A stretch of 64,000 nucleotides of DNA, taken from Thermovenabulum gondwanense. GTDB taxonomy: Bacteria > Bacillota > Thermosediminibacteria > Thermosediminibacterales > Thermosediminibacteraceae. The DNA is taken from NCBI RefSeq assembly GCF_001601575.1, contig NZ_LOHZ01000023.1, positions 62,001 through 126,000 on the forward strand. Reading direction: 5' to 3'. Below are positions 1 through 9,030 of the stretch, one piece after another (the first letter of the stretch is position 1; each line of letters begins with the position of its first letter). The position numbers were made by a program, and so were the translations under genes. Under the pieces are notes generated by a model. That model saw only the letters and a list, made by a program, of their open reading frames with translations. It made no database searches and had not been told where the DNA came from.

Positions 1-248
1 AAATAACCTATATAATCTACATCAAAAGGCATCACAGCTCCTGGTGTAATAATGCCGATATACATAGCTTGAATTAAAATTCCTACTTCTAAAGCAGTTT
101 TCATATCACCCAAAATAAAACCTACAAGCGCTGAAGCTATAAGAGGCCTACCAAGGGTATAAAATCCTCCAGTAGTTCCAAAAAACCATGGTGCCCCTAT
201 TGCTCCAAGATAAGAAAGAAGAGCTATTAAAGAAATTTTTAAAACCAC
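1..248 (-). CDS. PTS mannose/fructose/sorbose-family EIIC, N-terminal part
   Basis: This is the first 82 residues of a membrane sugar channel that runs off the window edge. The GTG start at 246-248 follows an AAGGAGG site. The protein opens with a hydrophobic segment, then reads WFFGTTGGFYTLGRPL and a G-rich helix ending ILIQAMYIGIITPGAVMP, which matches the N-terminus of sorbose/mannose-type EIIC proteins. EIIC forms the membrane channel that translocates the sugar phosphorylated through EIIA and EIIB. It lies 14 bp downstream of the EIIB gene in the same operon. EIID and EIIA would be expected beyond the edge but cannot be seen. The substrate cannot be read from this fragment. Confidence 0.85.
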   Translation of the reverse strand, partial: MVLKISLIALLSYLGAIGAPWFFGTTGGFYTLGRPLIASALVGFILGDMKTALEVGILIQAMYIGIITPGAVMPFDVDYIGY

Positions 249-262
249 AATTTTCACCCTCC

Positions 263-757
263 TTATTTAAAATTCAGCTTCACCTTACTCCAAAAATAAA
301 TTGGAGTCTCCGGTAATAATTGAAAATCAATATTCACCCCCTTATTTTCTTCTAAATCATTCAAATAACCTACCTCCTCGTCCGTTAAGAAAATATTATG
401 TGTAATTTCAAAAATCTTTTGATTGCTATTAATTTTTTTAGATACATTTCCAATATTTAATCTGTGAACTTTTATGCCATTATTAATTAATTCATATGCA
501 ATTTTAGGAAACCTTACTATCATCATTACGTTTTCTTTTTCGTTAATTGAATTTACGACATCTTTTACTTCTTCAGCTTTACATATGATACACTTAATAT
601 TCTTTGGTACAGCCATAGTCGCAATAGATTTCAATACAGGGTTTTTTGCAGTCTCATCATCTACTGCTACTATTAAAGTGATATCATAATGCCTTATCCA
701 TTTTGTAATAATTTGACCGTGTATCAACCTATCATCCACTCTTAATAACTTTATCAT
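263..757 (-). CDS. PTS mannose/fructose/sorbose-family EIIB
   Basis: Cytoplasmic phosphocarrier of a mannose-class PTS, about 164 residues, the usual length for a free EIIB. The N-terminal motif RVDDRLIHGQ carries the phosphorylated histidine (H13 from the chosen start). I chose the ATG at 757 rather than the in-frame GTG at 766, because AAGGTGG is correctly spaced only for the ATG. It transfers phosphate from EIIA to the incoming sugar at EIIC. It begins 10 bp after the GntR/UTRA regulator stop, so regulator and PTS appear co-transcribed, suggesting substrate-responsive control. The substrate is not predictable. Position beside a D-aminoacylase operon hints at an amino-sugar or derivative, which is inference only. 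Confidence 0.9.
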   Translation of the reverse strand: MIKLLRVDDRLIHGQIITKWIRHYDITLIVAVDDETAKNPVLKSIATMAVPKNIKCIICKAEEVKDVVNSINEKENVMMIVRFPKIAYELINNGIKVHRLNIGNVSKKINSNQKIFEITHNIFLTDEEVGYLNDLEENKGVNIDFQLLPETPIYFWSKVKLNFK

Positions 758-767
758 TATAACCACC

Positions 768-1505
768 TTACCCCTCTGTCTTTAAGTTTACACGTATAGA
801 ATATATATCGCCCCTCAATAACGAAACTGTAAATTCAAATGGAATCCCTTCTTGATTAAAAGTAATCCTTTTTACTAAAAACGCGGCAGTTTTTAAACCA
901 ACTGATAATTGTTCTGCAATATTTTTGTCATTAATATTTTTTGAATAATATATTTCTTCCGCTCTATACGGAACAATATCATATTTTGTTTTTATAATCT
1001 CATATAAAGAATTGCTATTTTTGAAATATTCCAGGTTAAAGTTTTTAAATAAATAACAAGGTAGATAGCTTTTTTGTATAGCTATAGGTTCACCATTTCC
1101 GATTCTTAATCTTTCAATAACCCATACATTTTTATCCGAGTCTAAATTTAATGCTTCTCCTATCTCATTGTCAGCATATTCCTTTAAAAATTTTAATATC
1201 TTAGTTTCTAGTTCTATCCCTTTCTGCTTCATTTCTTCAGTAAAACTTTGTAAACTTAAAAATCGCTGTATTTTAGGTTTTGCTACAAAAGTACCTTTCC
1301 CTTGGATTCTATACAATATTCCTTCTTGTACAAGATCTGACAATGCTTTCCTGACTGTTATAAGACTAACATTATACAATTTCTGCAGTTCATTTTCGCT
1401 TGGTATTTTTTCGTTTTCTCTATATACACCTTTTTTTATATCCTCTAATAATTCATTTTTTAATTGATAATATAAAGGTAAGGGTTTTCTTCTATTAACA
1501 GCCAT
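768..1505 (-). CDS. GntR-family regulator, HutC/UTRA type
   Basis: DNA-binding regulator of 245 residues. Residues 8-75 form the GntR winged helix (PLYYQLKNELLEDIKKG, then IPSENELQKLYNVS and TVRKALSDL), with the GKGTFV wing near residue 85. Residues 95-240 form a UTRA ligand-binding domain of the chorismate-lyase fold. UTRA regulators usually bind phosphosugars or similar metabolites and repress adjacent transport genes. The gene lies directly upstream of, and probably in one transcript with, the EIIB/EIIC genes, so it is the likely controller of that PTS. No confident operator was recognised in the roughly 200 bp upstream, which is A/T rich. Confidence 0.9.
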   Translation of the reverse strand: MAVNRRKPLPLYYQLKNELLEDIKKGVYRENEKIPSENELQKLYNVSLITVRKALSDLVQEGILYRIQGKGTFVAKPKIQRFLSLQSFTEEMKQKGIELETKILKFLKEYADNEIGEALNLDSDKNVWVIERLRIGNGEPIAIQKSYLPCYLFKNFNLEYFKNSNSLYEIIKTKYDIVPYRAEEIYYSKNINDKNIAEQLSVGLKTAAFLVKRITFNQEGIPFEFTVSLLRGDIYSIRVNLKTEG

Positions 1506-1657
1506 GTTATCACCGCCTCGTACGTTATCATAATAATATGTTCTTATACTAAGTTATTCTACAACAATTTTAATATTCCTTCTTAAAATTTTATTTTTTT
1601 ATAATTTTTTTAAATTCTACCGTATATATATTAATCTCAAAAATTTAGATAAATAAA

Positions 1658-1688
1658 GAGGCGGGCATCTGATAAATATGCCCACCTC
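1658..1688 (-). terminator. Rho-independent terminator after the dipeptidase gene
   Basis: An 11-bp stem (GAGGCGGGCAT pairing ATGCCCACCTC, with one G-U) and a 9-nt loop lie about 25 bp past the dipeptidase stop. On the minus strand a T-rich tract follows. It closes the long peptide-transport operon and separates it from the GntR/PTS operon. Confidence 0.75.
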
Positions 1689-1712
1689 TATATCGACATG
1701 CAACCTAAAATA

Positions 1713-2915
1713 CTAACTCCAAACTTGTTTTAGTACCCTAATTGCATTGCCGCCTATTACTTTTTCAATATCCTCATCGGAATACCCATGTTTTACCAGC
1801 CACCTGAGAATATTCCACGATGCTTCCGTAGGATTTTCCAACCCTTTTACATATGGGACTTCTTCATACTCCACATTATTATTGCTTGTTTCTTTCTTTG
1901 ATAAATTTGCAGCAAAAACATGATGCAATCCCACATGATCGCCATATAATGAATCTATTCCAAATGAAACATGATCTATGCCCACAAGATTTGCAATGTA
2001 TTCGAAATGTTCCATTACAGAATCTATATCATGTGTCATACGAGTTTTAGTCATTGTAGTATGCGGAGCAGCTTCTACAGCTATAACCCCACCTTTTTCC
2101 GCAATTGCTTTAATTAGGTCATCATGGAATAAACGTTTGCTATCCCATAAAGCTCTTGCTCCAACATGGCTGGCAATAATGGGTTTTTCTGAATACAAAG
2201 CTACATCATAAGCAGTTTTGGGCCCGCAATGAGAAACATCAATCAGCATTCCTACTTTATTCATTCGCTTGACTGCTTCTTTCCCGAATTTAGTTAGTCC
2301 GCCATCATTATCTTCTTTTAATCCATTTCCAAGGGCATTTGATTCTGAATAAGTAATACCTAATTGACGTACTCCCAGTCCATATAGAATATCTATTCGG
2401 TCTAACTCATTTTCTATAGGAGCTGCTCCTTCAATGCAAGCAACCCACGCAATTTTCCCCTCTTCATGAGCTCGATATATATCTTCTACTCTTTTACAAT
2501 GAATGAGAAAATCCTGATGAGCAATATCACACAAGCGCATCCCTAAATCATGTATTACATCCTGCCATTTCCATCCAGATTTTGAAGAAATAGTGTTTGT
2601 ACCGTCCATCATATTATCAAATACACAATCATAATACGAAAGCGCTAATGCATCATATGCGCAAAATTCTCGCCCTGCTTTGTTATATTCTATGGTTTCT
2701 TCTATTTTCTTAGGAAATAGGACGGGATGTTCATGTAAAGCGATAAAAATTTTTTCCTTGGCTAAACGCTTGACTCTTTCTTCTTGAGCTTCATCAAGAG
2801 GAATTAAATATTCCCCTGCCCAGTTCCATGGGGCAAATTCAAAAACTTCATAATCTACCCCAGGCTCTAAATATGAGTACGCTTTATATCCTTTGTATGC
2901 TGTTTTTAAACCCAT
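1713..2915 (-). CDS. Membrane dipeptidase, peptidase family M19
   Basis: Zinc dipeptidase of the renal/membrane dipeptidase family, 400 residues. The dinuclear metal site is visible: HEH near residue 57, the bridging glutamate in ACIEGA, histidines in LIDVSHCG and IIASHVG, and the aspartate in FGIDS. The family hydrolyses dipeptides and can accept a D-residue at the second position. No signal peptide is present, so it should act in the cytoplasm on imported dipeptides. It is the last gene of the dpp-like operon, after a D-aminoacylase, which fits degradation of peptides containing D-amino acids. The ATG at 2915 is preferred because TTAGGAG lies 9 bp upstream; an in-frame ATG at 2924 is too close to it. 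Confidence 0.9.
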   Translation of the reverse strand: MGLKTAYKGYKAYSYLEPGVDYEVFEFAPWNWAGEYLIPLDEAQEERVKRLAKEKIFIALHEHPVLFPKKIEETIEYNKAGREFCAYDALALSYYDCVFDNMMDGTNTISSKSGWKWQDVIHDLGMRLCDIAHQDFLIHCKRVEDIYRAHEEGKIAWVACIEGAAPIENELDRIDILYGLGVRQLGITYSESNALGNGLKEDNDGGLTKFGKEAVKRMNKVGMLIDVSHCGPKTAYDVALYSEKPIIASHVGARALWDSKRLFHDDLIKAIAEKGGVIAVEAAPHTTMTKTRMTHDIDSVMEHFEYIANLVGIDHVSFGIDSLYGDHVGLHHVFAANLSKKETSNNNVEYEEVPYVKGLENPTEASWNILRWLVKHGYSDEDIEKVIGGNAIRVLKQVWS

Positions 2916-2947
2916 TAAAATCATCTCCTAATATTTCTTCAATATAA

Positions 2948-4588
2948 TTACTTCTTATAAACCTTTACTAAATCTTTTGCAGCAACCGGCCCAAAAAGCC
3001 CTGGTGTTAAGGACCAGCCTTCAAAATCCTTTGAATATCCATAAGCATTTATTTTTACATAAACATTTACGGTAGGTAATTCTTCTACAAATTCTTTTTG
3101 GAATTCATTCATCATTTCAACACGTTTTTGATAATCAGGTTCATATTGGACTTTTTCAAGCAGTTCATCTATTTTTTCATTTTTATAGCCCATGAAATTC
3201 AAAGCTGCATCGGATTTATATATTGTTGCAAGTGATGAATCCGCGTCATCAATTACTCCCCATTCAATAAAGTTTATATCAAAGTTTCTCTGTTTAACTA
3301 CCCTATCCGTATATGTAGCGTTATCTACAGGTTTTAGATTAATTTTTATCCCCGCTTTTTCTGCATTTGCTTTAAATATGTTCACTGTTGAATCCACGTT
3401 TACAGTTGTTGTACGGTATATTAATTCAAACTCCAATTTTTTACCATTTTTTTCTCTTACACCATCTTTGTTTAATTTATATCCTGCATCTTCTAATACT
3501 TTTTTAGCTCCTTCTATATCAAAAGGAGGAAATTTAATATTGGATTTTACAAGATCTGTGTAAACAGGAGAAATTGGAGTTTCCATTTTAACAGCGCCGC
3601 CCTGCAATGCAGTATTTACAAGCGCATCTCTGTCTATTGTCATAGCAATAGCTTTCCTTACATTTTTATCCTTTAGCAATTCATTTTTATAATTAAAACC
3701 AAAATAACCATAACCAAGAGACATTACCTTTAATACTCCAAATTTATCCGGAGAAGCTTCCAACTGTTTTTGAGATGCTACAGGCATAGCAGAAGCAATT
3801 ACATTAACCTCACCATTTTTCATAGCCAATACTAAGGCATTATGATCCGGAAAAACTCTAAAGGTAACTGTTTCTAAATATGCTCCTTGTCCATTATTGG
3901 CTAAAGGCCAATTTGGAACCCTTTCAAGAGTATAATATTCTCCTTTTTTATACTCTTTTAGTTTAAATGGACCGTATCCCGTGCCGTCATAATTAAAATT
4001 CATAGGATCATCTACTTTTTCAAATATATGCTTGGGCATTATATTAACCCAAAAACCTACTTGAGATAAGAAATTGACCTGCGGTTTTTTCAAATGAAAT
4101 TTTACCGTGGTTTTATCAACAACTTCTGCTTTTTCCACGTTTGCAAACATGTCTGCAGCATACCCCAACTTATGCTTTACCATATACTCCGATGTAAAAG
4201 CTATATCTTCAGCGGTAAAAGGAACTCCATCATGCCAGTTAATACCATCATAAATAGTAATGGTATATTCCTTTGCATCATCGCTCATTTTATACTCTTT
4301 TATAAGATAAGGTATTTTGTTTCCTTTTTCATCGGTTACCATTAATGTAGGTAAATACAAATTAGCAAGCATAGCTGAATTAAGGTCATTAGAAACCCAG
4401 GGAGCTATACTGTATGGATCTCCCGTAATACCTACAACAAGGTTTCCTCCCACCTTAGGCCCGCTTTGTGTTGTTTGTTGATTGCTATTGTTAGAAGCAG
4501 GTTGTGTTTGCTTTGCACCGCAAGATGTAATTATTAGTGTAAAAACAATTAACATTATCATTAAATAAATATTTTGCCTTTTCTTCAT
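2948..4588 (-). CDS. Peptide ABC transporter substrate-binding lipoprotein (SBP_bac_5)
   Basis: Extracellular binding protein of about 546 residues. A lipoprotein signal is visible at the N-terminus (MKKRQ, hydrophobic core, then IITSCGAK with the lipidated cysteine). A Q/N/S-rich linker follows, and then the extended family-5 solute-binding fold (YDGINWHDGVPFTAEDI, GTGYGPFKL, AIAMTIDRDALV). Its length is normal for oligopeptide or dipeptide binders. It captures peptides for the DppBCDF-like complex encoded upstream in the same operon. The start at 4588 is chosen because AGGAGG lies 7 bp upstream; the longer frame would overlap the preceding gene. Location between the D-aminoacylase and dipeptidase suggests N-acyl or D-residue-containing peptides as ligands, which is inference. 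Confidence 0.93.
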   Translation of the reverse strand: MKKRQNIYLMIMLIVFTLIITSCGAKQTQPASNNSNQQTTQSGPKVGGNLVVGITGDPYSIAPWVSNDLNSAMLANLYLPTLMVTDEKGNKIPYLIKEYKMSDDAKEYTITIYDGINWHDGVPFTAEDIAFTSEYMVKHKLGYAADMFANVEKAEVVDKTTVKFHLKKPQVNFLSQVGFWVNIMPKHIFEKVDDPMNFNYDGTGYGPFKLKEYKKGEYYTLERVPNWPLANNGQGAYLETVTFRVFPDHNALVLAMKNGEVNVIASAMPVASQKQLEASPDKFGVLKVMSLGYGYFGFNYKNELLKDKNVRKAIAMTIDRDALVNTALQGGAVKMETPISPVYTDLVKSNIKFPPFDIEGAKKVLEDAGYKLNKDGVREKNGKKLEFELIYRTTTVNVDSTVNIFKANAEKAGIKINLKPVDNATYTDRVVKQRNFDINFIEWGVIDDADSSLATIYKSDAALNFMGYKNEKIDELLEKVQYEPDYQKRVEMMNEFQKEFVEELPTVNVYVKINAYGYSKDFEGWSLTPGLFGPVAAKDLVKVYKK

Positions 4589-4602
4589 AAGTCTTCCTCC
4601 TA

Positions 4603-6210
4603 TCAATTTTGTCTTTTTAAAACTTTACCAGCCATAGTCTTTTTGAGTTGTCCTCTTTCCAATGTGATTTTTCCGTTAACCAAAACCGTATCAACCCCTG
4701 AAGCCATAGTTAGAGGTTTGCGATAATCTATTTCTTCGGGTGATGGAAAATTATAAGCTTCGAGGTCGATTACTGCTATATCTGCATAATTGCCCTCTTT
4801 TATTTCCCCCCTTTCTTTAATATTAAAATGTTTAGCCACCATAGAAGTATTCCTTCTTACTATTTCTTCTATGGGCACATTTTTCGAAAGATACATTTTC
4901 ATAAAAATTGGAAATCCACCTCTTCTTTGCAGCTCATACCAATCGTATGGGTCTTCTATATCCCCCATTATTTCATCAGTTCCTACGCATACATACGGAT
5001 TTTTAACTATTGATTCACAATGACCTTCCGCCGGAAAATCCTCCCTCGAAGGTCCACCCAACCAGAATACATAATTTTTTTCATCAGCAAGTAAGTCTAA
5101 AATTGTCTCATCAGGGTCTTGATTTCTTATTTCTGCAATTTCTTTAATTGATTTACCTTCTAAAAGAGGGTCTTCCGATAAAATTATAAATTTATCAGAC
5201 TTGTCTCCTGCAAAAATGTACGCATCTTTTTTTATAATTTCTCTTCCTTCTTTCGTTTTAAGAGCTTCTTTTACCCCTTCCACACCAGAGTGAAACAATT
5301 CATCGGAAATAGCCATTATAAATTGAAGTAATCGGGACTTACTTGTACAATGGCCCGTGCTTCTCGGAATTGTATCCACCAATATCCTCATTCCTTCTTC
5401 TGCAGCTTGTTTTACCACATCAAAAGCTTCCGGGCACGTAGGTTTTAAATGAGAAACCTGAATCCTTACACCAGATCTTCTGCCGACTTCTACAAATTCT
5501 TCAGTAGCCTCTTTTATACCTATAGAATGGCGAAGATGTGCAGCTGCTACTCCATCGTATTCTGCTATTATTTTTGCAACAGTAACTAATTCATCAAGAT
5601 CAGCATAACGACTTGGAACGTAATCCAATCCAAAAGAAATTCCCCATGCTCCTTGTTCCATATTATGCCTTATTATATTTTCTATTTGCTTTGCCTCCTC
5701 TATTGAGGGGGCTCTTTTCTGCGCTCCACGCATCACCGTCCATCTAATTGTCCCATGTCCCAAAAGGGTTACAAAATTTATATTAGTTCCTTTTTCCTTT
5801 ACAACTTCGGCATAACCATTAAAATCATTCCAGTTTGGGAAACTTTTTTTGTATTTTTCTCTTTGCTTATTACTCATTAAGCCATTTCCCCAATAATACT
5901 CAATAATATTTTCTACGGGTCCTGGTACTATAGAATGTCCGCAATTTCCGTTAACAACCGTAGTTACCCCTTGCCTTAAAAAAAGCTCATAGGATCCATC
6001 TACCAGACAAACCCACTCTTCATGAACATGTGGATCAATAAAGCCAGGAATAACTATCTTCCCTTCAGCATTAACTTCCTTTAATCCTTTCTCTTCTATG
6101 TATGGAGCTATTTTTATAATTCTTTCACCCTCAATAGCTATATCTCCTCTAAAAGGAGAAGAACCGGTCCCATCAATTATCAAACCATTTCTTATAACAA
6201 CATCGTACAA
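4603..6210 (-). CDS. N-acyl-D-amino-acid deacylase (D-aminoacylase)
   Basis: Amidohydrolase-superfamily enzyme of 535 residues that should release free D-amino acids from N-acyl-D-amino acids. Metal-site features are in order: DPHVHEE (HxH) near residue 60, the family cysteine in NGNCGHS, histidines in HLRHS and VSHLKP, and the aspartate in VGTDEIMGD. The DVVIRNGLIIDGTG start and the C-terminal beta-sandwich ending VDTVLVNGK are typical. It sits between the permease and binding-protein genes of a peptide ABC operon, so acylated D-residues or their peptides are probably imported and hydrolysed here. N-acyl-D-glutamate or -aspartate specificity is possible but cannot be assigned from motifs alone. 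Confidence 0.9.
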   Translation of the reverse strand: MYDVVIRNGLIIDGTGSSPFRGDIAIEGERIIKIAPYIEEKGLKEVNAEGKIVIPGFIDPHVHEEWVCLVDGSYELFLRQGVTTVVNGNCGHSIVPGPVENIIEYYWGNGLMSNKQREKYKKSFPNWNDFNGYAEVVKEKGTNINFVTLLGHGTIRWTVMRGAQKRAPSIEEAKQIENIIRHNMEQGAWGISFGLDYVPSRYADLDELVTVAKIIAEYDGVAAAHLRHSIGIKEATEEFVEVGRRSGVRIQVSHLKPTCPEAFDVVKQAAEEGMRILVDTIPRSTGHCTSKSRLLQFIMAISDELFHSGVEGVKEALKTKEGREIIKKDAYIFAGDKSDKFIILSEDPLLEGKSIKEIAEIRNQDPDETILDLLADEKNYVFWLGGPSREDFPAEGHCESIVKNPYVCVGTDEIMGDIEDPYDWYELQRRGGFPIFMKMYLSKNVPIEEIVRRNTSMVAKHFNIKERGEIKEGNYADIAVIDLEAYNFPSPEEIDYRKPLTMASGVDTVLVNGKITLERGQLKKTMAGKVLKRQN

Positions 6211-6229
6211 ATTTTCTACCCCCTATAAA

Positions 6230-7075
6230 TTAGTCCCTTGTCTTTGGATTCAATATATCATTTATACCTGTCCCCAAGAGGTTAAAAGAAACCACATAAA
6301 ACATTATAAATATACTTGGCCAGAACCACCACCACCAGGGATTAGGAGTATCTATTACAGCACCTGTATCCCAAGCTTTTTTAAGAATAGTCCCCCAGGA
6401 CCAGGTAGTAGGATCCCCAAGCCCTAAAAAACTAAGACCCGATTCAGATAATACTGCGGTAGCCATTATCAGGGTAATATTTACTAATATAGGCCCCATA
6501 ATATTCAATAATATATGTCTAAAAATAATACTGAAAGAAGGAATCCCCAAACATTTTGCAGCTTCTATAAATTGCATTTCTGAAATTTTTAAGGTGGCGT
6601 TGCGGGCAACCCTTGCAAGAGAAGGCCACGAAAACAACCCAATAACAATTGCTACATTGACGACAGAGGAACCTACAACAGCTGCAATAACAATCATAAG
6701 AGGCAATACCGGCAGGGTTAGAAATATATCAATTAAACCATCAATAATAGAACCCACAATGCCTTTCTTATATCCTGAAATTAAACCAGCAGGCACCCCA
6801 ATAACAATAGCTACTATTACAGCAACAGATGAGACAAAAAGTGAAGTTCTTGCCCCCCATATGACTTCAGCAAAGACATCAAGACCCAAATTGTCTGTTC
6901 CAAAAAGATGCTTCATCGATGGAGCCAATAATATTTCACTTCCGTATCCCTTAGGTTGTTCTGCAATAAAAGGAGCAAAAAGTCCTAATAAAACTATTAT
7001 TGCTACACCGATAAAACCTGTAATTGCTAATTGATTTGAAATAAATAATTGAATAAAATTCTTTTTTTTGTTCAT
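6230..7075 (-). CDS. Peptide ABC transporter permease, DppC/OppC type
   Basis: Inner-membrane permease of about 281 residues with the usual N-terminal segment (LAITGFIGVAIIVLLGLFAP), the OppC_N region and five further membrane helices. The EAA loop that contacts the ATPases reads EAAKCLGIPSFSIIFRHILLN. The start at 7075 follows GGAGG at 8 bp; an in-frame ATG at 7090 would overlap the DppB stop. It pairs with the DppB-like permease to form the channel of the peptide importer. Confidence 0.93.
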   Translation of the reverse strand: MNKKKNFIQLFISNQLAITGFIGVAIIVLLGLFAPFIAEQPKGYGSEILLAPSMKHLFGTDNLGLDVFAEVIWGARTSLFVSSVAVIVAIVIGVPAGLISGYKKGIVGSIIDGLIDIFLTLPVLPLMIVIAAVVGSSVVNVAIVIGLFSWPSLARVARNATLKISEMQFIEAAKCLGIPSFSIIFRHILLNIMGPILVNITLIMATAVLSESGLSFLGLGDPTTWSWGTILKKAWDTGAVIDTPNPWWWWFWPSIFIMFYVVSFNLLGTGINDILNPKTRD

Positions 7076-7079
7076 AGAA

Positions 7080-8042
7080 TCATCCTCCAACTTTAATCCG
7101 CGGATCTAACCATGCAATAACTAAATCTGTTATTATATTCATAACTATTACACTGGTCGCAAGAATAAGGAATGCACCCTGCAGGACAGGAAAATCTAAC
7201 GCCGCAACCGAATCATATATTAATCTGCCCACTCCCGGCCATGAAAAAATTGTTTCGGTCATAACTGCGCCGCCCACCATTGTTCCTATCATGAGACCAG
7301 TTACGGTAATTGTAGGAATCATTGCATTTTTTAAAGCATGCACTTTAATAACATATTTGTCTTTTAAACCTTTGGAATAGGCAGTCCTTATATAATCTTC
7401 GTTCAGAACATCAATCATGCTATTTCTGGTATATAGCACTATACTTGCTATATTAGCAGTAAAAAGTGTTAAAGAAGGAAGAACGGCATGTTTAGCCACA
7501 TCGAGATAATAGCTAATTCCCTTGCCGGGTGGAGGCGTATAAGCACCTCCGGTTGGAAAAAGTTTAAGATAATATGCAAAAACGTATAAAAAACCGAAAG
7601 CCAAAAAAGGAACAAACACTGAAATTCCTAAAACCACGCCTATGTTAATCAATTTATCTAAAAAATAACCTCGTTTTGTCGCCGCAATAACTCCTATCGG
7701 TATACCTATTAAAAGCGAAATAATTACTACTATAAAAAGCAACAGTAAAGTCCACGGTAATTTTTGCATTATGACTTCCATAACAGGTCTTTGATTTTTA
7801 AATGATAAACCAAGATCTCCCTTAGCTAATCCTTTTAAAAAAATAAAATACTGCTGGCTTATCGGCTTGTCCAATCCAAATCTCTTTATAATCGCTTGCT
7901 GCACTTCCGCACTCATTTTAGGATCTACAAATATTGAAACCGGGTCTGCAGGCATCAAGCGAAGAATAAAAAAAGTGATAGTAATAGATACAAATAAAGT
8001 TAATAATCCTTTTAATAATCGAAATATCAAATATCTACCCAT
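7080..8042 (-). CDS. Peptide ABC transporter permease, DppB/OppB type
   Basis: Membrane permease of 320 residues. It starts with the classic RYLIFRLLKGLLTLFVSITI helix and the conserved LRLMPADP just outside the membrane. The EAA-like loop (AYSKGLKDKYVIKVHALKNA) and the final WLDPRIKVGG tail are family hallmarks. It lies 19 bp after the DppF-like ATPase gene and 4 bp before the DppC-like gene. Together with DppC it forms the translocation path for the peptide substrates. Confidence 0.94.
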   Translation of the reverse strand: MGRYLIFRLLKGLLTLFVSITITFFILRLMPADPVSIFVDPKMSAEVQQAIIKRFGLDKPISQQYFIFLKGLAKGDLGLSFKNQRPVMEVIMQKLPWTLLLLFIVVIISLLIGIPIGVIAATKRGYFLDKLINIGVVLGISVFVPFLAFGFLYVFAYYLKLFPTGGAYTPPPGKGISYYLDVAKHAVLPSLTLFTANIASIVLYTRNSMIDVLNEDYIRTAYSKGLKDKYVIKVHALKNAMIPTITVTGLMIGTMVGGAVMTETIFSWPGVGRLIYDSVAALDFPVLQGAFLILATSVIVMNIITDLVIAWLDPRIKVGG

Positions 8043-8061
8043 TTCAGCTTCTCCCCTCTAT

Positions 8062-9030
8062 TCACTCCACAAAATGACAACGCACATAATGTCCTGGCAG
8101 AACTTCTTTCAAAACCGGATGTTGATTTTTGCATATTTCCTTACTTTTAAAGCACCTTGTATTAAATTTACATCCTTTTGGTGGGTCAATAGGACTTGGA
8201 ATGTCCCCCTCCAATATTATCCTTTGACTTTTAAAAGTAGGAGAAATTTCCGGTATTGCCGAAATCAGGGCTTGTGTATAGGGATGAAATTTTTTATTAA
8301 AGATATCATCCGCAGCAGCCAACTCTACTATTTCTCCCAAATACATAACCATAATCCTATCACTGATATATCGCACTACCGATAAATCATGTCCAATAAA
8401 TATATAGGTTAAATTAAGTTTTCTTTTTAATTGGTTAAATAAATTCAGAATTTGGGCCTGTATCGAAACATCCAATGCTGATACTGCTTCATCACAAATT
8501 AAAATTCTCGGCCTTAGAGCAAGGGCTCTGGCTATAACAATTCTTTGCCTCTGCCCCCCTGAAAATTCATGGGGAAATCTATCGTACATTTCTGGTTGTA
8601 AGCCTACCAATTTAAGAAGCCTTTCGACTTCTGCACGAATTTCTTTTTTTTCACTAATAACCTTATGTACAGCTATTGGCTCAGCTATTGCGTCTCCAAT
8701 CCTTATTCGAGGATTTAAAGAAGCATAAGGATCCTGAAAAACCATTTGTATTTCCTTAGGTATCTGATTATCAACAGCTTTTTTATATCCTGTTATATCT
8801 TTCCCTTTATAAATCACTTGACCAGAAGTAGCATTTATTAACCCTGTAATCAGCCGGGCAAGCGTAGATTTGCCGGATCCAGATTCTCCCACTATCCCCA
8901 GGGTTTCTGATTCGAAAAGTTTAAAAGTAACATCTTCGACGGCATGCACAATCTTTTTTGACCCAAAAAATCCCGTACCCACTTCAAAATGTTTTGTTAA
9001 ATTCTTTACTTCAAGAATGACATTATTCAT
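8062..9030 (-). CDS. Peptide ABC transporter ATPase, DppF/OppF type
   Basis: Nucleotide-binding subunit of about 322 residues. Walker A (GESGSGKST) lies at residues 48-56, the signature is SGGQRQR, and Walker B is ILICDEAVSALD. The C-terminal oligopeptide/dipeptide extension carries a conserved cysteine set (CKFNTRC, C, C) of the type known to bind an iron-sulfur cluster in Dpp/Opp ATPases. The start is placed at the ATG at 9030, behind GGAGG at 8 bp. It overlaps the DppD-like stop codon by 8 bp, indicating translational coupling. Confidence 0.93.
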   Translation of the reverse strand: MNNVILEVKNLTKHFEVGTGFFGSKKIVHAVEDVTFKLFESETLGIVGESGSGKSTLARLITGLINATSGQVIYKGKDITGYKKAVDNQIPKEIQMVFQDPYASLNPRIRIGDAIAEPIAVHKVISEKKEIRAEVERLLKLVGLQPEMYDRFPHEFSGGQRQRIVIARALALRPRILICDEAVSALDVSIQAQILNLFNQLKRKLNLTYIFIGHDLSVVRYISDRIMVMYLGEIVELAAADDIFNKKFHPYTQALISAIPEISPTFKSQRIILEGDIPSPIDPPKGCKFNTRCFKSKEICKNQHPVLKEVLPGHYVRCHFVE